A stretch of 64,000 nt of DNA from Ceratothoa steindachneri (Eukaryota > Arthropoda > Malacostraca > Isopoda > Cymothoidae): the NCBI GenBank assembly GCA_963969495.1, contig OZ018317.1:29654503-29718502 (forward strand). The letters are read 5' to 3'. Every line of letters begins with the position of its first letter. The first letter of the stretch is position 1. The translations under genes and the position numbers were made by a program. The notes under the pieces are model-generated. The model worked only from the letters and a program-made list of their open reading frames with translations, made no database searches and was not told the DNA's origin. This document shows, piece after piece, positions 21,781 through 32,551 of this stretch.

Positions 21781-22815
21781 CTGGGCATAGACGAAAATGT
21801 AGCAAGTTGGATAGAGAACTGGCTAAGTGGCAGACGGCAACGAGTGGTGCTGAATGGACAGGCTTCGGAGTGGGTGCCCGTTACTAGCAGTGTGTTCCTC
21901 AAGGTTCTGTCCTGAGACCACTACTGTTAATCATCTACGTCAACGGCATGGACGATGACATGGTTGCGAAGATTTCTAAATTTGACAATGATAGCAAGCT
22001 TGGTATGAACGTCGCAAAGGAAGGAAATACTGTCCACATGCAAAATGATCTTCTTAAGATTGTGGAGTGATCGGACACGTGGTAAATGCCTTTTAACGTT
22101 AACAAATGCAAAGTGATGACTATCGGCTACCGATATGCTCTTGAATCCACCGACACTGAGAAGGACTTGGGTGTAACAATCACTAGTGACCTCTAGTTCT
22201 CGAAACAGTGCATATAGGCGGAAAAAAAAGGCCCAAAGGATGTTACTCGTAGGCTATAAAAGCGACATTTTGGATATCGAAACAAGGAAATAGTACTCTG
22301 TTTGTATAATTCACTTGTCCGACCGCACCCGGAGTATGCCGTACAATTTTGGAGTCCTTTGTTTCGAAAGGATATTGCGAGATTGGAACGTGTGCAAGCC
22401 AGGGCAACCAAACTGATTCCCTCTATAAGACATAAAAGTTACGACGATAGATTAAGGGAATTATATCTGTTCTCTTTGGAGACCCGGAAACTGCATGGTT
22501 AGCTTATCGAAGTGTTTAAAATACTTCGAGGCTTAGTGAGGGCAGAACTAGAAATCACAGCTACAAACTTGAACTGAAGCGTTACCACCGCGATCTGTGT
22601 GGAAACTTTTTTCACATACAGCATATGTGGTAGCTGGAACGCACTTCCAGTGGAAGTTGGTTCAAGTCAAGATTGGACAAAGTCTGGAAAAGTGGCCGTT
22701 TGGGCACGTAAGCCGTTGAGCAGAACTGTGCCTGCTCGACTGCTAGTCCAAAGGTACCCTCTCTGAATGGACCACAAGGTCTTCTAGGGTATTTCTTATC
22801 CTTGTAGCTCCCTCC
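21781..22815 (+). pseudogene. CR1-A relic, array copy 3, 5'-truncated
   Basis: Starts with GGCATAGACGAAAATGTAGC, equivalent to about 34315 of the full-length element, immediately after (CT)n. The frames are broken by many substitutions and deletions. Readable parts include WIENWLSGRRQRVVLNGQAS, SLVRPHPEYAVQFWSPLFRK and ARLERVQARATKLIPSIRHK. The 3' UTR keeps AAAGGTACCCTCT and AATGGACCACAAGGTC and ends in CTTGTAGCTC before another (CT)n. It is clearly older than copy 2. Confidence 0.88.
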
Positions 22816-22816
22816 T

Positions 22817-22852
<36 letters not shown>

Positions 22853-22908
22853 ACACTCACTCTCTATTCTAACTCCCTATCAAACTCTCTCTCTCTCTCT
22901 TTCTCTCT

Positions 22909-22940
<32 letters not shown>

Positions 22941-22945
22941 TAAAC
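22817..22945. repeat. (CT)n and (TATC)n microsatellites
   Basis: CT tract 22817-22852, further CT-rich sequence, then about 8 TATC units to 22945. Confidence 0.93.
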
Positions 22946-23093
22946 TCTCTCGATAGCTCTTTCTCTCTCTATCAAGAGTCGACTCGAAAACATATACTTT
23001 AAAAAAAGATGTGGTTATAGAAAGTTTTTAGTGCGTGCCATTGGGATAGTCGAATCTAGAATAAATTAGTATAGCTAAGTTTCATCTTCTAAT

Positions 23094-23286
<193 letters not shown>

Positions 23287-23916
23287 TTATCTAGCCCTTC
23301 CACGGTATTCATCTGGATTGAGATTTGGGGAAACTTTTCCATTTCATAATGGGTTTGCAAGATATTGCTTTAGCTTTGCATACATTTTGGATCTGTGGTT
23401 CTGTGATTTATCGACAAAATGCATTTTAATACTTTGCAGTCTCTCTGACTGAGTTTCGGCTTCCTTCCGGAGTTACGCTTCTCAGAGATAGTTTTTCCTT
23501 TTTATGGTATGCCATCATGACCTTAGATACAACTAATCTCAAAATATTAAATAACCCGTCAGTTTTTGCTAACGAGCCACTAGCCATGAGCTCTCCGACA
23601 ATTTTAACATACACTACCGAGCCAAATACAAGTTTTTTCTTTATTAAAATAATTTCAAAAATATGATGAGTAAGTAAATAAAATTTTCATGGTCAATAAA
23701 GGCATGCATTTAATATATTTTATGAAAATTGTATATGATACAATCGTATATTCAAGATATTATACTAAATAAACATACAAAATAAAATATTGACACGTGC
23801 AAAATAGGAGAACGATTTTCACGGACATTCTAGAAGTTTTTTGAAATCATCTGGCGTCATTTCGTAGGCGCTAAGAACTGTGCAACCGCCATTGTTATTG
23901 TACTCTTTCTGCAGAG

Positions 23917-24724
23917 ATGTCACAACACGTGGAAGTGACTCCTAAGCTCCATCAGAAAATTGTTCGCTTGGTGACTTCGATTTCAGGAGAAGTAGGAAAG
24001 TCCAAAGGTATGATTTTGCGCGTTCTGAAGTTATGAACTAATACAAAACCTATAAATCTCCTGCAAATGTCAGTCGAACCCGCATAACCATCGTCCAAGA
24101 AGACAAGACAAAGCTATTAGGCGCTTCTCTATAAGGGTTTCTTCTAGACTATGGCAAATAAGTGAGCCCTTTCAAAGTGTCCCGTTGCCTCAGGGCACCT
24201 CACTTAAAAGTTCGTTCCCCTGCAACCAAACCAATCATCAGTAAGAAGAAACAGAAGGCGAGACTCATGTTGTTTGGAGAGATGAAGATTGTGAGAAAAT
24301 TCATTTCAGCGATGAAAGTAAATTTAATTTAGTTGGATCTGATGTCAGACGCTGTTATGACGCGCTGCAGGTGACAGAGCTTGAACCTAAATGTGTTAAA
24401 AATTTTGCAAGGATGGATGACGCGGCGTCACGGTATGGGATGGGGGATGTTTTCGTTTGAATGAATTGGTCCTCTAGTGTAGATAATTGGAAATATATAT
24501 GCGAATCTGTACCTAAACAACGCACAACAACATGTCATACCTTCACTGTGAGCATCTTTGAACCAGCCAGCAAAATTTAAGCAGGACAACACCTCATGCC
24601 ATACTGCATAGCGAGTAAAATACTATTTCGAACAAGAAAGATATCGAATAAATGAAGTAGCCTGCTCAGAGCCCGGACCTAAACCCATTTGAAAACCTAG
24701 ATAAGATCCTTGGAGACTGTCTAA
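23917..24724 (+). pseudogene. Tc1-like transposase pseudogene, interrupted
   Basis: Starts MSQHVEVTPKLHQKIVRLVT and shows FSDESKFNLVGSDVRRCY-type sequence near 24310-24360. Further on come LEPKCVKNFARMDD, a GGVTVWDGGCF-like block and PAQSPDLNPFENLDKILGD near 24665-24715. It then stops against foreign DNA. The C-terminus resumes at about 26108-26180 as EWSKITP, CKKLVKFYILRCAEVI. Multiple stops make it inactive. Confidence 0.85.
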
Positions 24725-24921
24725 GTATGGTCAAGTGTACGGGAATATACGCACACAGGCTCTAGGGTTAGTTAACCAAGGCAACAAAGGTTATTGTTAT
24801 AAGAGTACGAGTTGAATAGTTAGCTGTAGCTGCGTGACCAAGGAATATTCCAAACACAACGACAAAAATATATTTTAATATACACTAGATAAAGGGTACA
24901 CAATAAATAAATAAATAAATA

Positions 24922-25000
<79 letters not shown>

Positions 25001-26104
25001 GAATAAGACAGAATTAGGTTCCGAATACTGACTGAATAACCAGGGTTATTAAATGATTATAATGGGAGATTTAGAGTAGTGAGAGATTCAGTTCCTTTGA
25101 AACCCGAGAGTAAAGCGGGGCGAACTTGAGGGAGGGGAGTTTTGGTGACCTTGATTACTCACGGGTGTAGACGGGAACCCGAAGAGGGTGATGCTACGTT
25201 CTCCAAACTCTGATTTAGTGTGATGCGGGCCTCTTGTCCTCAAGAGGTCACCAGACGAACTTCGGAGGGGGGGGGGGTGACTTCTCTAAACTCGGATTAA
25301 GCGAGCTATTGAGCCTCTTCTCCTCAAGAGGTCATCAGAAGAACATCGGAGGGGGAGGGGGGACTTCTTCAAACCTGGATTGAGCGAGCTATTGGGCCTC
25401 TTGTCCTCAAGAGGTCACCAGAAGAACTTCGGAGGACGGCTTCTCCAATCCTGATCCGAAGGTGGTTGAGAAAGGCTGACGTTGCTTCAAGAGACTTTTC
25501 TTCCTGACCCGAAGTTACGAGTGTGATGTCCAGCTCTTCCATGGCCTGTGACAGTCATTGAACACTTCTGGGACGAGAGCGTCGTTCAAGCGGATCTCCG
25601 TTCGGGAAGCGTCGTCTAAGCAAATCTGCGGGTAATCCTTGAGAGGGCGCATATATACCCGGATTTCTCCAAAACAGGGAGAGGGAGAGAGACCTTCCCG
25701 ACCCTTCTTTATCGGCCGGGGCAAAAGAGCGTGTCCTTACGAGAAAGTGTAAGAGGCAGGGTTCAGCGGTTCTAAAGGAAGGACTAGCGGCAGGAGCCAT
25801 AAAAGTTGTCTCGATGGGATAAAAAAGGGCAATTGGCAAACTTACAAATAGACCTATAATCTCCCGACTCGGGAGGAGGGAAGATTAAGGCGGCGGAGAG
25901 ATAGCCTCAATCACAGCGTCATGCCTTGGTGTGAATTTCTCAGTGACCAGGCGGAAAGTCCAAAAAGGGTTAAGTCGGGGAGGGGGAGTAACGGCTCGCT
26001 TTCTCTCCCGAAGTAATATCTTAGGGGAGGGGAAAATATTACTATTTTAGTGGATCCCTCTACAGAGACAAACATCGAGACCAGCAACCTTCACTTGTCA
26101 CGGA
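24725..26104. mobile_element. Unclassified 1.38-kb insertion in a Tc1 element, possible solo LTR
   Basis: The segment separates the transposase blocks LDKILGD and EWSKITP. It contains a (TA)n tract (24921-24997), a GC-rich half, an 84-bp tandem repeat (25198-25440), and on the minus strand a TATATAT box (25651-25657) in a GC-rich context, as in an LTR promoter. The ends carry TGGTCAAGTG and CACTTGTCA in inverted orientation, compatible with TG...CA termini. I could not define a target duplication or any gag/pol coding, so 'solo LTR' is a guess. Confidence 0.4.
25198..25440. repeat. 84-bp tandem repeat, about 3 copies
   Basis: Each unit contains CTCCAAAC, GGGCCTCTTGTCCTCAAGAG, GTCACCAGAAGAACTTCGGA and a run of G. 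Units start near 25198, 25282 and 25365, and a partial fourth follows. CTCTTGTCCTCAAGAG is itself palindromic. Confidence 0.85.
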
Positions 26105-26866
26105 TCTATAGACAAAAATTGACCAGGAATGGAGCAAAATAACACCATAAATTTGTAAGAAACTGGTGAAGTTTTATATTCTCCGTTGTGCCGAAGTAAT
26201 AGTTTCTTAGTTTATTTATTGTAATTTCTTGAATATAGGATTGTATAATAGAAAATATTCATTAAATATAATAAATGCATGACTTTATGTACCATATTTT
26301 AATATAGGAAAATCATTATATTATTTTACCTGGTAGTGTATACTGATGCACAGATTGAAAAACTTCTTGATTATTTTATTAAGTAGAGCATGTTTTCAGT
26401 GAATATGCACATGATTTATTTATCAGTGGGATTTAAAATTAACTCCAAACGTTATCGAATTAAGAGGTTTTGAAAGATCACTAGTTTCTATTATTTTTTC
26501 CAAAATCTATATAAAGTATAGATAGTGTCCCCAAAACATTTATACATTTTTTTAAAAAACCTAAAACTAAGAACATACTAACAGATTCAGGTAACTTTTA
26601 TTTGTTGATAAAGCCTATATACCCTAAGGAGATACAACATTGGAATTGGCTTTGACAATTCCTAAGAAGAAGCAAAATCGAAATTAGTAATAGCCTTGCC
26701 TGCCAACAGTAAACGTGGAGAACGAAGTGTGTGCTTATGTCTGCTGTCGTGGTATACGGCCGAGTACGTATGTACGTCTGCTCTGTACATAACTAACTCT
26801 GTTTCACTTTTCTTTAAGAGTGCTATATTTTTACTTTTGATTCTTTAACCAGGGAGGATTCGTAAT

Positions 26867-26869
<3 letters not shown>

Positions 26870-26927
<58 letters not shown>
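26870..26927. repeat. (TA)n microsatellite
   Basis: About 28 TA units. Confidence 0.98.
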
Positions 26928-26929
<2 letters not shown>

Positions 26930-28100
26930 CCAGTTGCAGCGTTTCGAGGATCTAATTAAACAACTAGGGCAAAAAAATATACTTTTAATTACATAAAAAA
27001 TGAAATAATAAAAACTTTATATATACTAATGCTATAATAAGAGGATCTAAGTAAAGTTCAATATTACCAATGAGTACTACGTGATGGTTGACGCAAAATT
27101 CACTTTAGCACTGAATGGTAACTAACGAACATGAATAAGTTTTGGGTTCCTTTTACCATTAACTAAGAGGGTGTCTGGAGTTGGATTGCTTAGAACGAGA
27201 ACCTCCTAGCTGAGATGATTCTAGACGAGTCTGACTTGAATCTTCTTGCGGACGTGAGACTGACTCGTAAAACAGTTGATTGTCTCTCTAGAAAAATGAG
27301 ACACCTGATGCTTATCCCGAGTTAGGTGGGGACCGCATGGCGATGCTTCTTAACTTGAAGATATAAGCAAAAGGATCGTGGATGTACGGGTTATTCTAAT
27401 CTCTGTGTTACACTTGCGGGCTTCTCGATGATGAGAGTTGACCGAGCGGTGAATCCTTTCTAAAAGGGAAATTCACGTTGGTATTCCTCAATGGTGAGGG
27501 TTATCTCTGTTTATATTTAGAAAACTGAGATTGAGAGTTTCTCTGAACGAGATTGGTATGAGAGTGGTTCTCGATACCACTAGTCTACTGTTCTAGGCGA
27601 TCAAAGGAACAGCCTCGGGCAGAAAAATCCCGCTCGGTTCCATTGTCTTCTTAATTCCCAGTTTGCCCCTGGGACTGCTCTTCTTCTCCTGATTACTACT
27701 CCGATTCTTTTTACCTTTCTTCAGATCGAACTATATATATATACGTCGATTATCCCCTGGGGCCAAAATTTTCAACGTTGTGAACATTCGCCCTTCTGGT
27801 TTACGTTGGAGAAAGTAAAATTTCGTCTATTTGGCGAAAATAGACGTAAACAATAGGAGGGGACAGTGAGCCTGTTAATAGATATTTATTCTAAAGGCTA
27901 TCCCACCCTCCTATGCTTATATTAACGGACTACGAAATCTGCTGATGTAATCCTTCTTTGCAAGCATGCTCGAGGATCATTGTGGCAGCGAGGCAAAGGG
28001 GAGGCAGGGGGGGGGGTAAAGTATCGGGCCATATGGAACGTAACTGTTGACGCAGTCTAAACAAGCTATCGTCTGTTCATCCTCGTGATATTTATTTCCC
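26930..28100. other. Unclassified sequence, possible retroelement-derived
   Basis: No frame over 60 codons. TATATATATA near 27735 with GC-rich flanks, and TGTGGCAGCGAGGCAAAGG near 27981 (resembling some Ty3/gypsy primer-binding sites after an LTR), hint at LTR retrotransposon remains. No gag, protease, RT or integrase motif is readable. Confidence 0.3.
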
Positions 28101-28106
28101 CACATC

Positions 28107-28112
28107 AGAGAT

Positions 28113-28144
<32 letters not shown>

Positions 28145-28149
28145 GAGAG
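28107..28149. repeat. (GA)n microsatellite
   Basis: GA dinucleotides with one GATA interruption at the left edge of the GC-rich block 28150-28990. Confidence 0.95.
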
Positions 28150-28990
28150 AACAGACACTGGTCGACCTTTTTTTGTCTGCGCGAATGAAAGTGCGAAATC
28201 ATGAGACACCGTGGTTTCCTGAAAGCTCGCCATCGCAGAAAGCCATGAGAAGTTTGAGAGCCCAAAAAGGTCCCATTGGGAGTCGGACAAAGTTTCCCGC
28301 TATCGTGCTAATAGGGCGAGACTACTCTTGGCTGCTGAGCCGATGCATCGGACCCTGGAACCTTATCCTTCGGACGGAGGGGAAAAAAACCTCATTCGAC
28401 CTCACTATAAATCCTCCGGCGCCAGAGTTGGAAGACAGTATCCGCCGCTTGCCCGCCCCGTCAGTATCCGCCACCTGCCCGCCTCGTGACTCTCCGCTAT
28501 CTGCCCGCCCACGTTCGTACCCGTTATTCGCACCCCGTTGAAACTCTGCACAATTCCTCGCAGAATACCTCAAACTCCGGGTATTCTCGTTTAATTCACG
28601 TGCGTCTACCCCGTACTCGTTGTTAACCACTCCTCGAACGCAACACGCCCAGTCTCGACTCGGTGTTCTAAACCCGAAGGCAAGATCTAAGTTCATCCCC
28701 TTACTAGTCATTGTCAAGAGACAATTATTTAAACTTTTCGTCAGGGCAAGGATTACTCCCTCGGACCATATCTTTGAGGTAACAGCAACGCGCAACTCTC
28801 CTGTGCAAGTGCTCTCTCTACTACCCCCGCACCCAGTGTAAGCCTTCATCGTCGGCTTCGTGTACGCTCAAGATCATTCGAGCGACCCTTCGGTCAGTAT
28901 TGTTTGTTTGTGTGTACGGCGACCGTCTCCGCCAAGTCCCCCTCCCCCTCCTTTAAGACGCCAAGACTCGTGTGCGTCTAATGTGTTATA
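28150..28990 (+). promoter_or_regulatory. GC-rich block with a TATA box, candidate promoter or LTR
   Basis: This is clearly more GC-rich than its surroundings, with many CpG dinucleotides. It holds CACTATAAATCC (TATA element at 28406-28412) followed by two CCGCCNCTTGCCCGCC-like repeats at 28440-28490. Open frames on both strands (28173-28541 plus, 28322-28849 minus) show no known domain. It could be a solo LTR or a host 5' region; nothing downstream identifies a gene. Confidence 0.3.
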
Positions 28991-29489
28991 TAGCTTGTTT
29001 CAAAGCCCCTTTTAACCTTTCTAAAAAGAATATTAATTTGCATATTAGTAAAGTTATTTTTGTACCCATTTTTCTATTGTCCCAGAAACTACAAGATAGC
29101 TAACTTTTGGCCAACCTATAATTCGGGTAATTTGAACTCTGTCTGTATTATAAATCTCCCACGCACACAGCCGTCACCTATCTCAGCTCAGCAACGCAGG
29201 AAGGGTTGAGCTCTACCCTATTCTAGGACAGCTTATTATTTGAGTAACGTAAATTCATACTAAGGTCAAATTTTAAAGTTAAAAGCATGTCAAAGGTTCA
29301 ACAACAGTAGAAAGACAATTTTACAACTAATTTTACAACTCGAATTACTATTTCATGTATCTGTGAGAAATTTGAAGCATAAGGTACTGCATATGTCCAA
29401 GCAAGCGACTAGGCGTTCAAATACACCAACATATGCTCACACTTCTGATTACGTGTTAAAAGTATCCAAACGATCACTAAACAAAATTT

Positions 29490-30220
29490 GTGTGTTCACA
29501 AATCTCTGAAATGGAAATATTACATTCCAAGATGCATTTAATAAGGATGATTAAGATCGCGGAATTCATTTTGTGTCGAATGTTTTCGAATAAAGAAACA
29601 CAGAAGATGGCTAATTTGCGAACAAAATTATGAGGTTTGATGAGGATCCAGTTAAGTTCAATGACATAAATAATTGTCATAATTGCACATACTGGCCACA
29701 AGAAAATCCAAACTTTGATCTGGAGTGACATGTAAATTCACCAGGTATAAGTGTCTGAAATGTTTATTTTTTTCTAAAGGCTTGATTGGTACATTCTTTT
29801 TAGACGGTACAGTTCCTGGTCATAGCTCCCCGAAAAAGGATTTCCTGCAATCCACCACTTGTGCGGAGATGAGAACATTTACTTTCATCAAGATGTACCA
29901 TCCTTTCATTACCACCACGATGTCAACAACTAACTTGATGAAACATTTGATAATCAGTGGATCAGACCACGAGGTAGCATTGAGTATCGAGCACGTTCAC
30001 CAGATTTGAGCTCGCTTGACTTTATTATGGGGTCATTTGTCAAAGGAAGTATACAGTCGAAGGCCTACATACATCACTCGGATAATTAAAGAGCAACATT
30101 TGAAGAAGACCTTAGAAATATCCGTACAGACATATATTTTTTTAAATTTGCCAATCAGTGAATCAAAAAGCGCAGTGATGCATTGATATCAATGGCCAAC
30201 AATTCGAATACTTAAGGGTT
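29490..30220 (+). pseudogene. Mariner-superfamily transposase relic
   Basis: Fragments in shifting plus frames read KGLIGTFFLDGTVPG, then ENIYFHQDVPSFHYHHDVNN (usual form 'xxFQQDGAPPHY', catalytic Asp), then FDNQWIRPRGSIEY, ARSPDLSSLDFIMGSFVKG and TFEEDLRNIRTDI. The order matches the arthropod mariner-like family with 'RRGPIEWPARSPDLTPLDFFLWGYVK'. No complete ends were found. Confidence 0.75.
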
Positions 30221-30344
30221 TAAAACAAATTAAATAATTATTTCGATCGTATATTTTCCCTATAAAAAGAAATGAGTACCATATGAATTCGTTAGATAGC
30301 TCACCTGTTATGTTTTTTTTTAAAATATATACATGGTGTTGGGA

Positions 30345-30399
30345 CACACTCTCTATCTCTATTGTCTCTATCTCTATCTTTCTCTCTCTCTCTCTCTCT
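30345..30399. repeat. CT-rich tract at the 5' end of the CR1-A element
   Basis: CTCTATCTCTATTGTCTCTA and then pure (CT)n end exactly where the GC-rich 5' UTR starts (GAGTAGAGGGAGAGGTGACG). The 3' end of the same element is also in (CT)n. Confidence 0.95.
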
Positions 30400-31321
30400 G
30401 AGTAGAGGGAGAGGTGACGCCCCCTTGTCGCGGGAAGAGAGCTTGTGTGTACCTTTGACTTTTCGAGCTATGTCGGCGGGGGTACCTATTCTGGGTACCC
30501 CTGGTAGGGCTTCCCTTGTCGATTTGGTCGAAAACGAGATTCCAGACTAAGTGCGTCACTCCTTCCTTTTTCTACTCTATCATTTTCCCTTTTTACTTTC
30601 ATCCTATCTCTCCCACTTATACAAAAAGAAAAAAAAACAAAAAAAAGCCCACTCCTATCATGTCACTCTTTCCCTTTTTTCCCTCTATCTACATATAAGG
30701 ACCTGGCAGCTACCTCACGCGTCAGAAGAGAGGCTTTGGAACCTCTATAAACAACGCCAATCGACGCTCACTGGTTGCGAGAGACTAGGACTAGAGGTGT
30801 CCTAGGCGTTGGGGCACGATGAATGGGATGAGGGTAGTGCCCCGTTAACCCCTTCCCTGGCGCGTAATTATTGACCGTTCCCAGTGCCCGTTGACGGGTG
30901 CCTCTGGTAGCATCGGTCCGAGGTGACGGCCCTTTGTTCCCAGGTTGGTTGCCAGGCCAATAAAAAGCCTCGGGTCGAGTCTCTTGGTGGGGCGGGATAT
31001 CCATTGAACGCTGCTCCGAGATCCTGGCCGTTGTGAAGGGAACTAGTAGGAGTTTAGTAAGGGGCGTGCTTCGTTGTTGTTCACCTGGTGAGAAATCGAT
31101 GGCCCCTTCGGGGACCGTCTGTGCTGCTTGGTTGGGAGCCACGGCACGCCGAGGCTTGACGACTCGGTCGGACGAACAGCAGCACATGGAGCGTGCCTTC
31201 TGGAAGACTCCGAAACGACTCCGATCAATAGGCGGGAGCGACTCACGCGGGGAGAACTCACCAACCCCCCTTTTTTATCATTGATTGGTCGCAAAGTATT
31301 TAAAGAGAGAAAGTGTTCAGA

Positions 31322-32551
31322 ATGACCGGCAAGAAAGGACCAGGAGCTCTAAAATACACGTGCGCAATATGCCACATAGATAAGTGGTGCGTGGACTTTC
31401 CGGAGGGGTGTTTTTCGAAATGCCACCCGGCCAGTTCCTGCACCGACTGTATTTTAAACGGCCAAATCAAGGAGCTAAAGGAAACGTGCAGGGTTTCCGA
31501 GGAAAGATCCAGGAAGTTGGAGGAGAAAATAAGCAGACTCGAATTAGAACACGCCGGACTGATTCGCAGGCTAGAGGTGAGAATAGCAGAGCTAACGCCA
31601 AGCCCTGTACTAAACACTGCTTCTGCAGTACTACCCCCAGAGCTAGGTCCGCATGCTACGGATAAACCCCCAAAGAAAAAGAAAAGGAAGCGAAAGAAAC
31701 AGGAAGAAGAGAAAGTTGAAACAGAAGATAAAGTAGAAGCTGAAAAAGAGAAAGTTGAAGCAGAGGAAGAAAAGATAAAAACAAAGGAAGATAGCGCGGA
31801 AAAGATAAATAAGAAAAAGAAGAAGAAAAATAAGATGGAGAAGAAAGCGGGAACCGAGAGTTCGCTTCCGCAAGGAAAGCATCAAACCTCTGCTGCACGG
31901 AAATGTCCGAGGGTTACCTTTGTGGGCGATTCCCAAGCACAAGGTTTGCGGCCCCTGCTAGCGGCCCGCCTTCGCACTAGTGTGGAGGTATGCTGCCAGC
32001 CAGGACGGGGAAACCACCACATCAGGGTAGAGGCTGAGAAATCTCAGATCTCCGAGAATTCAGTCGTTGCCCTGATGGTGAGTGGGAATGACCTCTACCT
32101 CCGAGGAGGCAAAGTAGGCCCCAGCGAGAAAATTCTCAACACGGTCATGGGAGCCGTGGACGACTGTGGATTGAGAACTCGCAAACGGGTCGTTGTAGGG
32201 ATGCTCCCAAGAAGAGGTCCTAGCCGGACAGCTCACTCTAGGAACGTGACCCTGAACCAGCGCCTGTCCGACCTCTGTACGGCGGAAGGGGTCTTCTTTC
32301 TGGACCCTTACCGCACCTTTTACGGTCGAAACGACCTTTACCAAAGGGACGGAGTGCACCTTTCATTCAAGGGAAAGGCTGTACTCTGTAACCTAATCCA
32401 GGATGTCGTAGAGCGGACGCAGAGGAGCGTCCGACCCAGAGTGAAGGCGGACATAAGAGAGTATGCCCGTGTCACTCCTGGAACGACGTTCTTAGATGTG
32501 GCAAAGAGGGGTACTACCACACAAAAGAAGCCGGGAAACGGAAGAGCGTAG
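31322..32551 (+). CDS. CR1-A ORF1: Cys-rich finger, coiled coil, SGNH esterase
   Basis: 409 codons from the ATG at 31322 (an upstream in-frame GTG at 31313 is less likely). Residues about 10-45 hold a zinc-binding type cluster: YTCAICHIDKWC, then CFSKCHPASSCTDC. Residues about 47-95 are a predicted coiled coil (IKELKETCRVSEERSRKLEE). About 115-185 is a Lys/Glu-rich linker. About 195-375 is an SGNH/GDSL hydrolase: block I VTFVGDSQAQG (nucleophile Ser), SGNDLYLRGG (Gly/Asn block) and DGVHLSFKGKA (Asp-x-x-His). ORF1 esterases of this kind are known from CR1/L2 elements and are thought to act with RNA binding in the ribonucleoprotein. The last 160 bases overlap the ORF2 frame (-1 phase). The stop codon begins a perfect hairpin. 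Confidence 0.9.
   Translation: MTGKKGPGALKYTCAICHIDKWCVDFPEGCFSKCHPASSCTDCILNGQIKELKETCRVSEERSRKLEEKISRLELEHAGLIRRLEVRIAELTPSPVLNTASAVLPPELGPHATDKPPKKKKRKRKKQEEEKVETEDKVEAEKEKVEAEEEKIKTKEDSAEKINKKKKKKNKMEKKAGTESSLPQGKHQTSAARKCPRVTFVGDSQAQGLRPLLAARLRTSVEVCCQPGRGNHHIRVEAEKSQISENSVVALMVSGNDLYLRGGKVGPSEKILNTVMGAVDDCGLRTRKRVVVGMLPRRGPSRTAHSRNVTLNQRLSDLCTAEGVFFLDPYRTFYGRNDLYQRDGVHLSFKGKAVLCNLIQDVVERTQRSVRPRVKADIREYARVTPGTTFLDVAKRGTTTQKKPGNGRA

Larger units (their letters stand above)
23612..26338 (+). mobile_element. Tc1-like transposon with about 200-bp TIRs and a 1.38-kb insertion
   Basis: The left end CACTACCGAGCCAAATACA and the reverse complement of the right end CACTACCAGGTAAAATAAT are flanked by TA (23610-23611 and 26339-26340). 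Similarity continues inward for about 170-200 bp, through CATGCATTTA, ATACAATCGTATATTCAAGA and ATAAAC. Without the insert at about 24725-26104 the element is about 1.35 kb, normal for Tc1. Confidence 0.85.

Noticed and set aside
28322..28849. 175-codon minus frame in the GC-rich block
   Set aside because: High GC lowers stop frequency. It overlaps an open frame on the other strand and has no recognisable motif.
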